From Actinomycetes bacterium (GTDB lineage: Bacteria > Actinomycetota > Actinomycetes > Actinomycetales > Cellulomonadaceae), in contig JAEYUL010000064.1 in the NCBI GenBank assembly GCA_023432565.1, positions 1 through 57,490 of the forward strand: a stretch of DNA of 57,490 nt, read 5' to 3'. This document shows, piece by piece, positions 23,003 to 30,815 of the stretch (position 1 is the stretch's first letter; each line of letters opens with the position of its first letter). The notes beneath the pieces were generated by a model. It did no database searches. It was not told the DNA's origin and saw nothing but the letters and a program-made list of their open reading frames with translations. The position numbers were made by a program, and so were the translations under genes.

Positions 23003-24937
23003 GTGGCGGGACGCATCCGGCGGGAGGACGTGGAGGCGGTCCGCGAGCGTGTGCGCATCGAGGAGGTCGTCGGCGCGCACGTCCAGCTCAAGCCCGCGGG
23101 CGTCGGCTCGCTCAAGGGGCTGTGCCCCTTCCACGACGAGCGCTCGCCGTCGTTCCACGTGCGCCCGCAGGTCGGGAGGTACCACTGCTTCGGCTGCGGC
23201 GAGGGCGGCGACGTCATCGACTTCGTCACCAAGGTCGACGGCCTGGGGTTCGCGGAGGCCGTGGAGTACCTCGCGGGCCGGGTCGGTGTGCAGCTGCGCT
23301 ACGAGGAGGGCGGCCCCACCAGGCCGGCCGAGGAGCCGGGACGCCGCCGGCGCCTGATCGAGGCCCACAAGGTCGCGGAGGAGTTCTACCGCGAGCAGCT
23401 CGCGACGCCGGGCGCCGCAGCCGGGCGGCGGTTCCTCGCCGAGCGCGGTTTCGACCGCAGCGCCGCCGAGCAGTTCGGCGTGGGGTTCGCGCCGACCGGC
23501 TGGGACGCGCTGCTCAAGCACCTGCGGGGCCGCGGCTTCACCGAGCCCGAGCTGATCGCCTCGGGGCTGGTCAGCCAGGGTCAGCGCGGGGTCTACGACC
23601 GGTTCCGCGGACGCCTCGTCTGGCCGATCCGCGAGGTGACCGGTGAGACCATCGGGTTCGGCGCCCGCCGGCTGTTCGACGAGGACAACGGCCCCAAGTA
23701 CCTGAACACCCCCGAGACGCCGCTGTACCGCAAGTCGCACGTGCTCTACGGCCTGGACCTGGCCAAACGTGAGATGCAGCGGGACAAGCGCGTGGTCGTC
23801 GTCGAGGGCTACACCGACGTCATGGCGATGCACCTGTCCGGCATCGGGTCCGCGGTCGCGACCTGCGGCACGGCCTTCGGCTCGGACCACGCACGCATCG
23901 TGCGCCGGCTGATCGGCGACTCTGGTGCGAGCAGCGGCGTGCAGCTCGCGACGGGAGCCTCGGTGGGTGGCGAGGTGATCTTCACGTTCGACGGCGACGA
24001 GGCGGGCCAGAAGGCCGCGCTGCGCGCGTTCGGGGAGGACCAGACGTTCGCCGCGCAGACGTTCGTCGCGGTCGAGCCGAGCGGCATGGACCCGTGCGAG
24101 CTGCGCCAGAACCGCGGACCGGACGCGGTGCGCGCCCTCGTCGCCGGCCGTCAGCCGCTGTTCGCCTTCGTGCTGCGTGCGACCCTGCGCTCGTACGACC
24201 TGACGACCGCGGAAGGGCGGGTGGCGGCGCTGCGCAGCGCGGCACCGGTCGTCGCGGGCATCCGGGACGCCGCGCTGCGGCCCGAGTACACACGCCTGCT
24301 CGCGGGCTGGCTCGGCATGGAGGACCTGTCCGGCGTGCAGCGCGCCGTCGAGGCCGCGCGTGGTCGCGGCGGTCAGCCCGGGCGGGGTCCGGCGAGCACC
24401 GGCCGCCCGGGTGGCGAACCGCCGCGTCCGCCACGCCCGGTCCGTCCCGGGCCGGTCGACCCGGTCCTCATGGTCGAGCGCACCGCGCTCGAGGTCGTGC
24501 TGCAGGCCCCCGCCCTCGTCCCGGCGGAGTTCGACGAGCTCGGCGCCGACGCGTTCGCGGCGCCCGCGCACCGGGCCGTGCACGAGGCGATCCGCGCTGC
24601 CGGAGGTGTGGCGGTCGGTCGGGCGTCGGTCGGGGAGGACGGCAGCTCCACGGCGTGGGTCGGTGCGGTGCTCGACGAGGCCGCCGAGGCCGTGCGACCG
24701 CTCGTCACCGAGCTCGCGGTGGCACCCGTGCCCGAGGACCGGCCCGAGGCGGTCGGCGACTACGTGCGCGGCGTGGTGCTGCGCCTGGTCGAGATGGGCT
24801 TCACGCGGCAGATCGCCGAGCTGCGTGGGCGGCTGCAGCGCATGGACTCCGCCGCGGACCCGCAGGGCTACCAGGACACGTTCGCCGAGCTGGTCGCGAT
24901 CGAGGGACGCCGCAGGAGCCTGCGCGAGAACGTCTGA
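23003..24937 (+). CDS. dnaG: DNA primase
   Basis: This 644-residue primase makes RNA primers at the replication fork. The N-terminal CHC2 zinc finger is intact (CPFHDERSPSFHV ... YHCFGCGEGGDVIDF), followed by the catalytic core and the TOPRIM fold (VVVVEGYTDVMAMH with catalytic Glu, then FTFDGDEAGQKAALRAF with the acidic pair). The Pro/Arg/Gly-rich linker at about 455-490 leads to the C-terminal helicase-binding domain. GTG 23003 is the conserved start (AGRIRREDVEAVRERVRIEEVV) and sits six bases after TAGACT. Confidence 0.97.
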   Translation: MAGRIRREDVEAVRERVRIEEVVGAHVQLKPAGVGSLKGLCPFHDERSPSFHVRPQVGRYHCFGCGEGGDVIDFVTKVDGLGFAEAVEYLAGRVGVQLRYEEGGPTRPAEEPGRRRRLIEAHKVAEEFYREQLATPGAAAGRRFLAERGFDRSAAEQFGVGFAPTGWDALLKHLRGRGFTEPELIASGLVSQGQRGVYDRFRGRLVWPIREVTGETIGFGARRLFDEDNGPKYLNTPETPLYRKSHVLYGLDLAKREMQRDKRVVVVEGYTDVMAMHLSGIGSAVATCGTAFGSDHARIVRRLIGDSGASSGVQLATGASVGGEVIFTFDGDEAGQKAALRAFGEDQTFAAQTFVAVEPSGMDPCELRQNRGPDAVRALVAGRQPLFAFVLRATLRSYDLTTAEGRVAALRSAAPVVAGIRDAALRPEYTRLLAGWLGMEDLSGVQRAVEAARGRGGQPGRGPASTGRPGGEPPRPPRPVRPGPVDPVLMVERTALEVVLQAPALVPAEFDELGADAFAAPAHRAVHEAIRAAGGVAVGRASVGEDGSSTAWVGAVLDEAAEAVRPLVTELAVAPVPEDRPEAVGDYVRGVVLRLVEMGFTRQIAELRGRLQRMDSAADPQGYQDTFAELVAIEGRRRSLRENV

Positions 24938-24972
24938 CGCGCCGACGCCTCCCGGCTCAGACGAGGACCGGC

Positions 24973-25770
24973 TCAGACGAGGACGCGCAGCCCGAGTCCG
25001 TCGTCGTCGCCGCCGAGCTCGTCGGCCGCAGCGGTCACCGTCATCGAGCGCAACGTCAACGCGCCGCCGTAGGACGACAGGAACGCGGTGTCGGTCGCGT
25101 CGCGCCCGGTGGCGATCCGCAGCATCCCGTCACGGGGGGCCAGCCGCGTGGCGTCCACCAGGTGCCAGCCGCCGTCGACGAAGACCTCCGCCACCGCGTG
25201 GAAGTCCATGGGCTTGAGCCGCGGCGCGTACACCGAGACCAGCCGGGCCGGCAGGTCGCACGCGCGCAGCAGCGCGACGACGAGGTGCGCGAAGTCCCGG
25301 CACACACCCCGGCGCTTGAGCAGCGTGTCCGTCGCGCCGTCGGTCGGCAGGCTGCTGCCTGACAGGTAGGTCACGTGGCGCGACACCCACGCCACGACCG
25401 CGTCGACGAGCTCGACCCCGGACAGCGCCGCGAACTGGTCGCGTGCAAAAGCCAGGAGGCGGTCCGACTCGGCGTAGCGGCTCGGCTGCCGGTACGCGAC
25501 GAGGTCGAGGTCCTCCACGGGCGGGGGAGCGGCCACGCCGACCACGGAGGCCTGGTAGTCGACGACCACCCGGCCGGTCGGCGCCTGCACGCGGTGGATG
25601 CGACCGCCGTGCGGCGCCTTGATCTCGACGACGTCGAGCGGGCCGTCCTCGTGCCGCACGGTGAGCAGCTCGGAGCGGTCGTACGCGCCGTCCGCGACCG
25701 CGATGGCGAGGTAGAGCTCGAGGGGGCTGCGCACGTCGAGGGACAGGTGGCAGGAGACGGTGCGCAGCAC
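24973..25770 (-). CDS. transglutaminase-like cysteine protease family protein
   Basis: A 265-residue cytoplasmic protein with the transglutaminase-like fold. The N-terminal beta domain (1-95) is typical of the bacterial transglutaminase N-terminal region. The core carries the full triad: C157 in RRGVCRDFAHL, H191 in MDFHAVAEVF and D206 in HLVDATRLAP. Such proteins are often peptidases or amidases of unknown substrate. GTG 25770 is chosen because it begins the family N-terminus; no strong ribosome-binding site is visible. It is divergent from the DUF1206 gene across 280 bases in which I see no clear regulatory signal. Confidence 0.87.
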   Translation of the reverse strand: MLRTVSCHLSLDVRSPLELYLAIAVADGAYDRSELLTVRHEDGPLDVVEIKAPHGGRIHRVQAPTGRVVVDYQASVVGVAAPPPVEDLDLVAYRQPSRYAESDRLLAFARDQFAALSGVELVDAVVAWVSRHVTYLSGSSLPTDGATDTLLKRRGVCRDFAHLVVALLRACDLPARLVSVYAPRLKPMDFHAVAEVFVDGGWHLVDATRLAPRDGMLRIATGRDATDTAFLSSYGGALTLRSMTVTAAADELGGDDDGLGLRVLV

Positions 25771-26050
25771 GGTCGGCGGTCCATTTCCCCGGCTGTCGGT
25801 GGCCGGAATCGCGAGGGGGCAGCGCAAGTGTGAGGCTCGTCGAGGCGTTCGACAACCCGAGCCGAACGGCCCGGCCCAGCCGCAGGTCAGCGCCCCGTCG
25901 AAGACCCCACCACCGGCACCGGACGTGCGCTCGCGAGCACCCGGACGCCTCGTCTGCGGTCGCGGGCGGTCCCGAGCGCTGCCACCATCGGAGCGCGCCA
26001 CCGGAGAACGCGACGGGGCACTCGCCCGCCCGACCCACACGGGAGCTGAG

Positions 26051-26851
26051 ATGACGACGACGAACCTGTCCCACACGACGCAGGACGCCTGGGCGAAGGC
26101 CGCACGAGCGGGCTACGCCGTCACCGGCGGGCTGCACGTGCTCATCGGTCTGCTGGCGCTGCGGTTGGCGCTCGGCGACTCCTCGGCGTCCGCCGACCAG
26201 TCGGGCGCGCTGTCCACCGTCGCGGACGAGCCGTTCGGGCGTGTCGTGCTGTGGGTCGCGGTCGTCGCGTTCGCCGCGCTGTCCGCCTGGCAGTTCGCGA
26301 AGGCGGCGCACGTCGGAGCGGCACGCGACCGTGCCGGCTCGGGTGGGGACCGCCTCAAGGCGATCGGCAGGGGCGCGGTCTACCTCGCCCTGGCGGTCGT
26401 GACCGCCGCCTGGGCCCGCGGCAGCGGCTCGTCGTCGTCGCAGGACACCAAGGACTTCACGGCAGACCTCATGTCCGGCCCCGCGGGCCGGCTGCTCGTC
26501 GGTGCGATCGGTGTGGCGGTCATCGGGGTGGGCCTGTACCACGTCGTCAAGGGCTGGCGCCGCAAGTTCCTCGAGGACCTCGTCGCCCTGCCCCGAGGCA
26601 GCGCCGGCCGCGGAGCACGCGTCGCGGGCACCGTCGGCTACATCGCCAAGGGCGTCGCCCTCGGCGTCGTCGGCGGGCTGTTCGTCGCCGCCGCCTGGCA
26701 CGCCGACGAGTCCGAGGCGACCGGGCTGGACGGTGCGATGCGCACCCTCAAGGAGGGCCCCGCCGGTCCCGTGCTGCTGGCGCTCGTCGCGCTCGGGTTC
26801 GTCGCCTTCGGCGTGTACTCGTTCGTCCGCGCGCGTTACGGGAAGCTGTAG
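26051..26851 (+). CDS. DUF1206 family membrane protein
   Basis: A 266-residue integral membrane protein with three tandem units, each of two membrane segments (about 20-80, 95-160, 190-262). Each unit opens with a similar pattern (AARAGYAVTGGLHVLIGLLALR; KAIGRGAVYLALAVVTAAW; GTVGYIAKGVALGVVGGLF), the hallmark of DUF1206. Function is unknown. The ATG has GGGAG five bases upstream. It converges on the MFS gene with only three bases between stops. Confidence 0.88.
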   Translation: MTTTNLSHTTQDAWAKAARAGYAVTGGLHVLIGLLALRLALGDSSASADQSGALSTVADEPFGRVVLWVAVVAFAALSAWQFAKAAHVGAARDRAGSGGDRLKAIGRGAVYLALAVVTAAWARGSGSSSSQDTKDFTADLMSGPAGRLLVGAIGVAVIGVGLYHVVKGWRRKFLEDLVALPRGSAGRGARVAGTVGYIAKGVALGVVGGLFVAAAWHADESEATGLDGAMRTLKEGPAGPVLLALVALGFVAFGVYSFVRARYGKL

Positions 26852-26854
26852 GCG

Positions 26855-28165
26855 TCAGCGACCTCGTCGCAGCACGTCGCGCAGCGGTGGCACGACGACA
26901 CCCTCGCGTGCCAGCTGCGCGCGCGTCCGGTTCCGATTGCGCACCACGCCCCAGACCCCGAGCGTCCACGGCACCAGGAGCGCGCAGAACGCCCAACGGT
27001 AGGCGTCCAGCGAGTACGTCGTCGCACCTGCGGGGGAGACGAGCTCGAGCACGACGCCCACCGCGAGCACCGCGCCGATCGTCGAGGTGAACCCACCTGT
27101 GTTGACGAAGCCCGAGGCCGTCCCGAGTCGGCGCGGCTCGCTGTAGGTGCGTGCGAAGTCCATCCCGACGAGCGAGACCGGGCCGCCGGACCCGATCACC
27201 GCGGCGAACAGGACGAGGTGCCACATCGGGCGCGGGGTCGCCGGGATCAGGATGGTCAACCACGCCACGAGCGTGGCGGCGCAGGACCCGAGCACGATCC
27301 AGGTGCGACGCAGCGGGTGACGTCCGGTCAACCGCCCGACGACGGGACCCGACGCCATCGCCGCGAGCGTCAGCACGGTGAGCAGCGATCCCGCCTCGGC
27401 GGTCGAACGTCCCTGCGCGGTGACGAAGAACGGCACACCCCACAGCAGTGCGACGACGTTCGCGCTGAACGGTGTCGCGAAGTGGCTCCACCAGCCCAGC
27501 CGGGTCCCGGGGGGCTGCGCCGCGGCACGGACCGCCTGCCCGAACGACTGCGGCTCGTGCGCCGTCGGCCGAGCTCCCGCAGGCTCGCGCACGCCGACGA
27601 ACGCCCCGACCGTGGCCAGTGCGCCCACCCCCGCGAGCACCCCGAACGCCGGCGTCCAGCCCTCACGGTGCAGCAGCCAGGCCAGCGGGATGGCCGAGGC
27701 CAGCTGCCCCGACTGCCCGATCAGCCCGGTGACCTGCACGAGCACGGGCACCCGCCGCGCCGGGAACCACTGCGCGATGAGCTGCACCGCCGAGATGAAG
27801 ATGCCCGCGTCGCCCGCGCCGATCAGGACGCGCGCGAGCAGGGCCACGGGCACGTCGTCGGCGAACGCCAGCACGAGCTGGCCCACAGCCATCACCGCCG
27901 ACCCGACCCCGATCACCGCCCGCGCACCGAACCGGTCGAGCAGCCGGCCCGCGGGCAGCTGCATCCCCGCGTAGACGGCGAGCTGGACGACCGAGAACAT
28001 CGACAACGCGGTCGCGCTCAGCCCGAACCGCTCGATCGCCTCGACCCCTGCCACGCCGAGGGCGCTGCGGTGCAGCACCGCGACGAAGTAGGCCGTGACC
28101 GCCGCGACGTACACCACGACCGCACGGTGCGACGACGCACGCACAGGCTGCGGCACGCCGGTCAT
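26855..28165 (-). CDS. major facilitator superfamily transporter
   Basis: A 436-residue transporter with twelve predicted membrane segments and the MFS motif A-like GRLLDRFGARAVIG between segments 2 and 3. The second half has LTGRHPLRRTW at the equivalent position. The central loop (about 195-215) is cytoplasmic. Substrate cannot be predicted; the protein resembles general metabolite or nitrate/drug-type MFS carriers only broadly. A GC-rich hairpin (28198-28222) in its 5' leader, below a TAGGCT hexamer, could affect expression. Confidence 0.85.
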   Translation of the reverse strand: MTGVPQPVRASSHRAVVVYVAAVTAYFVAVLHRSALGVAGVEAIERFGLSATALSMFSVVQLAVYAGMQLPAGRLLDRFGARAVIGVGSAVMAVGQLVLAFADDVPVALLARVLIGAGDAGIFISAVQLIAQWFPARRVPVLVQVTGLIGQSGQLASAIPLAWLLHREGWTPAFGVLAGVGALATVGAFVGVREPAGARPTAHEPQSFGQAVRAAAQPPGTRLGWWSHFATPFSANVVALLWGVPFFVTAQGRSTAEAGSLLTVLTLAAMASGPVVGRLTGRHPLRRTWIVLGSCAATLVAWLTILIPATPRPMWHLVLFAAVIGSGGPVSLVGMDFARTYSEPRRLGTASGFVNTGGFTSTIGAVLAVGVVLELVSPAGATTYSLDAYRWAFCALLVPWTLGVWGVVRNRNRTRAQLAREGVVVPPLRDVLRRGR

Positions 28166-28335
28166 GGGGGAGGAGCTCCGTCTCGCAAGGGGTGTCGGAC
28201 CCGGCCCCGGAGGGCCGGGCCAAGCCTACGTCCGCGGCGACCGCCACCGGTTCGAAGATCACCCAGGAAGCCCGCACCCGGCGCGCGCCGCGTCGATAGG
28301 TTCGGGTCGACCACGACGACGTAGGGGCGGGACGT

Positions 28336-28965
28336 ATGCGCCGCAGGACGATCGCTGCTGCTCTCGCACTCGCCGCCACGCTCGCAGCGTGCAGCGAGGG
28401 CGGCGGTTCGGTGCTGGCGGTCACACCGTCGCCTCCTGCCGCGACATCGGGGGGCACGGGCGTCGTCAGCGTGCCGAGCCCGACACGGTCGTCACCACGA
28501 GCCGCCCCGGACGGCACACGCTTCGCCCCTCTCGCGCTGGGTGAGGCGCGCAAGATCTCGCACTCGTCCGCCTGGACCGTGTCCCTGGTCTCGCGGGACG
28601 TGGGTGATGCACGAACCGATGGGCGAGCACCGGCTGACGGCGAGAAGTTCGTGTCCGCGAGGTTCACGGTCACCGTCGATGCGTCCGCGCTCCCCGGACA
28701 GGGCATCGACATCGCGAACGACGGTGTCGATCCCGCCGCCAGCCTCACCTTCACCTACGTCACTGCGGCCGGAAGCCCCTACGACTCGTCGCAGGGCACG
28801 GGCTGCCCCACCGACTCGCCGTTCTCCTCGCTCGGGTCCCTCCATGCCGACGGCGCGACGGCGGTGGGCGACGTGTGCGTGGCGGTGCCCGCGGACGAGG
28901 CCGCGGGTGGCGTCTGGCGAGTCTCGAACAGTGCGAACGAGGCGGTCTGGTTCGCCGGGTCCTAG
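28336..28965 (+). CDS. putative lipoprotein with DUF4352-like domain
   Basis: A 209-residue secreted lipoprotein. The signal peptide ends in LAAC with Cys19, then a low-complexity Ser/Pro/Thr region to about 60. The C-terminal domain (about 65-209) begins LGEARKISHSSAWTVSLVSRDV and contains EKFVSARFTVTVD, the pattern of immunoglobulin-like DUF4352 domains. A Cys pair in the C-terminal part (TGCPTDSP, DVCVAVP) may form a disulfide. Role unknown. ATG 28336 follows a G-rich stretch. Confidence 0.75.
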   Translation: MRRRTIAAALALAATLAACSEGGGSVLAVTPSPPAATSGGTGVVSVPSPTRSSPRAAPDGTRFAPLALGEARKISHSSAWTVSLVSRDVGDARTDGRAPADGEKFVSARFTVTVDASALPGQGIDIANDGVDPAASLTFTYVTAAGSPYDSSQGTGCPTDSPFSSLGSLHADGATAVGDVCVAVPADEAAGGVWRVSNSANEAVWFAGS

Positions 28966-29095
28966 CCGCGCCGGCCGACGACGCCTGATCGGACGATGAT
29001 CACGCGCTCATGCCGCGTCCCTCGGCCGACCCTCGCGCCACGGTCCGCGACGTCCGGGCGCCGTGGGCGGACCATGCGTGTCCGGCACGAACGAC

Positions 29096-29140
29096 GACGG
29101 CCCCTCATCCTGCTCTGCTGCAGGTGAGAGGCCGTTTCGT
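29096..29140 (-). terminator. terminator downstream of tRNA-Asn
   Basis: An inverted repeat of about 16 bp with one mismatch (ACGGCCTCTCACCTGC / GCAGGATGAGGGGCCGT on the minus strand) closes a six-base loop shortly after the tRNA 3' end. Confidence 0.7.
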
Positions 29141-29146
29141 AGGAAG

Positions 29147-29219
29147 CTCCCCCGACTGGACTCGAACCAGTAACCCTTCGATTAACAGTCGAATGCTCTG
29201 CCAATTGAGCTACGGGGGA
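29147..29219 (-). tRNA. tRNA-Asn (GTT)
   Basis: The 73-base cloverleaf has acceptor TCCCCCG / CGGGGGA and discriminator G. The D-arm is GCTC...GAGC, and the anticodon stem TCGAC-TGTTAAT-CGAA carries anticodon GTT. The T-arm contains GGTTCGAGTCC. CCA is not encoded. It reads codons AAC/AAU. Confidence 0.95.
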
Positions 29220-29267
29220 TCGCGCTGCAGAACTCTAGCAGCCGAACGCGGGTGCTCCTGACCAGGG

Positions 29268-29789
29268 TCAGTCCCGCAGCCCGGCCGAGGCGCGCAGGGC
29301 GTCCTCGGCGCGGTCCACCGCGGCCGTGACCTCAGGGTCGGCCAGGTCGACGCCCTCGTCCGCGACGACCTGGGTGAACAGCTCGCCGTCCTCGTCGCGC
29401 CGCAGGGCGACCCGGGCCTGGCCGCCCGCCGGCAGCGCGACCGTCGTGGCGTGCACCACAGAGGCCTGCACGCGCTCGCGGAACGTCTGGGCGAACCGCG
29501 CCGAGCCGCGGTCGTCGTGGAACGTGAACCGGTCGGACCCGCCCCACACCCAGCGCACGGTGAGCGTGCGCGTCGCGGCGTCGAGCGAGCCGCGATCCAC
29601 GTCGGCCCACGGGGTTCGCGCCACCGTGCCGTCGCTGAGCACGTAGAGCGCGAGACGGCTCGCGGCCACGCGACGTCCGTCGGTGAGGGCCGCCGCCACG
29701 AGCACGCGGTCGCCCGGCCGCAGGTCGATGCGTCGCCGGTCGTCGTCCGTCAGGGCACGGTCACGGAGGAAGGCAGCCACACGACTCAC
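29268..29789 (-). CDS. hypothetical cytoplasmic protein between two tRNA genes
   Basis: A 173-residue protein without signal peptide or membrane segment. It opens MSRVAAFLRDRALTDDDRRRIDLRPGDRVLVAA and continues through strands such as RLALYVLSDGTVARTPWADV and LTVRWVWGGSDRFTFHDDRG. It ends in an acidic helix. The pattern (a strand-rich domain resembling a PH-like fold) is common in actinobacteria, but I cannot name a function. GTG 29789 is the first start that excludes the Arg-rich read-through upstream. Confidence 0.75.
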   Translation of the reverse strand: MSRVAAFLRDRALTDDDRRRIDLRPGDRVLVAAALTDGRRVAASRLALYVLSDGTVARTPWADVDRGSLDAATRTLTVRWVWGGSDRFTFHDDRGSARFAQTFRERVQASVVHATTVALPAGGQARVALRRDEDGELFTQVVADEGVDLADPEVTAAVDRAEDALRASAGLRD

Positions 29790-29867
29790 GGTACCGGCCC
29801 GTGCTCCCCGCGCCCGCGCTCGACGTGGGGGATCGGACCGCGAGCGCTCCGCGGACATCAGGGGTGG

Positions 29868-29941
29868 TGGGGCAGGTGGGGCTTGAACCCACGACCGACG
29901 GATTATGAGTCCGCTGCTCTGACCGGCTGAGCTACTGCCCC
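29868..29941 (-). tRNA. tRNA with CAT anticodon (elongator Met or Ile2)
   Basis: The 74-base cloverleaf has acceptor GGGGCAG / CTGCCCC and discriminator A. The anticodon stem-loop is GCGGA-CTCATAA-TCCGT and the T-arm GGTTCAAGCC. Anticodon CAT fits elongator tRNA-Met or the lysidine-modified tRNA-Ile2 that reads AUA. The G1-C72 pair excludes the initiator type. The isoacceptor cannot be settled by eye. Confidence 0.9.
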
Positions 29942-30030
29942 GGGGCCGTGCCAGGCTACCGGGCCGCGCCCGGAGCCCGGCGCGGCCGACAGTCACGGTT
30001 GCCTGCCGCACGTCCGGGGACGCCCCTGTT

Positions 30031-30042
30031 ACCCGATCGGGT
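30031..30042. promoter_or_regulatory. perfect 12-bp palindrome ACCCGATCGGGT inside a larger dyad
   Basis: ACCCGATCGGGT is flanked by GTT (30028-30030) and, one base removed, AAC (30044-30046). An outer GCCCC/GGGGC pair lies at 30022 and 30051. It lies in the 378-base region between the tRNA and bldC, upstream of both. It could be an operator or a hairpin; no regulator is identified. The rest of the region up to 30180 shows nothing clear. Confidence 0.4.
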
Positions 30043-30187
30043 GAACGCGAGGGGCTCGGGTGTCCGAGGGGTGGTCCGGGGACGTTGGTCCCGGCGCTCG
30101 CTCGGGCGTCCGACTCGGGAGTTTTCCTCCTGATACCGCTCGTCCGAATTTCACCCGAATGCCCGCGATCTCCCAGGCCCAGCCTTC

Positions 30188-30216
30188 TTGCACACGTGTC
30201 CAGTTTCGGGCATAGT
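30188..30216 (+). promoter_or_regulatory. promoter of the riboswitch-bldC transcript
   Basis: TTGCAC (30188-30193) and CATAGT (30211-30216) are 17 bases apart. The predicted start near 30223 would begin the RNA right at the riboswitch. Confidence 0.55.
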
Positions 30217-30221
30217 TCTCA

Positions 30222-30303
30222 GTTGTCAGCGACAACGGCAAACCCTCTGCAAGGAGGGGACGCAAAGCCACGGGGCCTACACGGTCAGCCGAGCTACCGA
30301 ACG
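30222..30303 (+). ncRNA. cyclic di-GMP-I (GEMM) riboswitch
   Basis: The region shows the conserved parts of the class I c-di-GMP aptamer in order. GGCAAACC (30237-30244) is followed by the P2 hairpin CCCTCT-GCAA-GGAGGG with a GNRA tetraloop. Next come GGGACGCAAAGCC (tetraloop receptor and ligand-pocket joining strand), CCTA and the closing AGCCGAGCTACCGA. It aligns almost without gaps with the well-known Vc2 aptamer, apart from a shorter P3. A small hairpin GTTGTC-AGC-GACAAC precedes it. The 3' end is only a few bases before GAAGGAGAG, the bldC ribosome-binding site, so control at translation initiation is likely; no terminator lies between. Ligand binding is inferred from the consensus. Confidence 0.88.
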
Positions 30304-30319
30304 ATGAAGGAGAGCCGAC

Positions 30320-30544
30320 ATGGCGATCACCACCCCTCCCACCGACGCCCCGCTCCAGCAGGGTGCGCTCCTGACCCCTGGTGAGGTCGCGGTCCTCTTC
30401 CGCGTCGACCCGAAGACGGTCACGCGTTGGGCCCAGGCCGGCAAGCTCTCGGCTGTGCGCACCCTCGGTGGGCACCGCCGCTTCCACGAGGCCGAGGTGC
30501 GCCAGCTCCTGCAGGGCGTCCCGCAGCAGCGCTCGGCTGAGTGA
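30320..30544 (+). CDS. bldC: BldC-type MerR-like DNA-binding developmental regulator
   Basis: A 74-residue protein made almost only of a winged-helix DNA-binding domain of the BldC/excisionase-like MerR class. LLTPGEVAVLFRVDPKTVTRWAQAGK forms the helix-turn-helix and LSAVRTLGGHRRFHEAEVRQLL the wing and last helix. In Streptomyces BldC delays entry into sporulation and binds direct repeats cooperatively. AAGGAGAG lies six bases before the ATG, directly after a c-di-GMP riboswitch. A perfect hairpin terminator follows, so it is transcribed alone. Confidence 0.93.
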   Translation: MAITTPPTDAPLQQGALLTPGEVAVLFRVDPKTVTRWAQAGKLSAVRTLGGHRRFHEAEVRQLLQGVPQQRSAE

Positions 30545-30575
30545 GGCCGCGCGCTTCGACAGCTTTCGGTACGTC

Positions 30576-30613
30576 CACCTGAGGGCCGGTGACTCGTCAC
30601 CGGCCCTCAGGTG
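30576..30613 (+). terminator. terminator after bldC
   Basis: A perfect 17-bp stem (30576-30592 with 30597-30613) closes a CTCG loop 32 bases after the bldC stop. The remaining bases to 30800 hold no gene that I can support. Confidence 0.85.
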
Positions 30614-30803
30614 TGTCCGCCGCCGCACCCGACCCGGCCCGCGCCTGGCGCGCCCTCGGCTCAGGTGGGCCTGCGGGCCCCCGCGCACGCCGTGGCGGTC
30701 ACGTGCGGATCCTCGACGACGAGCCCGGCCGGTCTTCCCGTGCCGCGGGTGGGCCGGCGCCCCGCGGCGTGGACGGCGCCCTCCACGATCCGCGCGACGT
30801 GGG

Positions 30804-30815
30804 AAGATTCTGCGC
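30804..30815 (+). promoter_or_regulatory. possible -10 element of leaderless def transcript
   Basis: AAGATT (30804-30809) is six bases before the ATG of def; the match to TAnnnT is imperfect. Confidence 0.4.

Noticed and set aside
30577..30815. Additional small gene between bldC and def
   Set aside because: Only frames overlapping the terminator hairpin and Arg/Pro-rich read-through are open; none has a start with a ribosome-binding site or a -10 at leaderless spacing.
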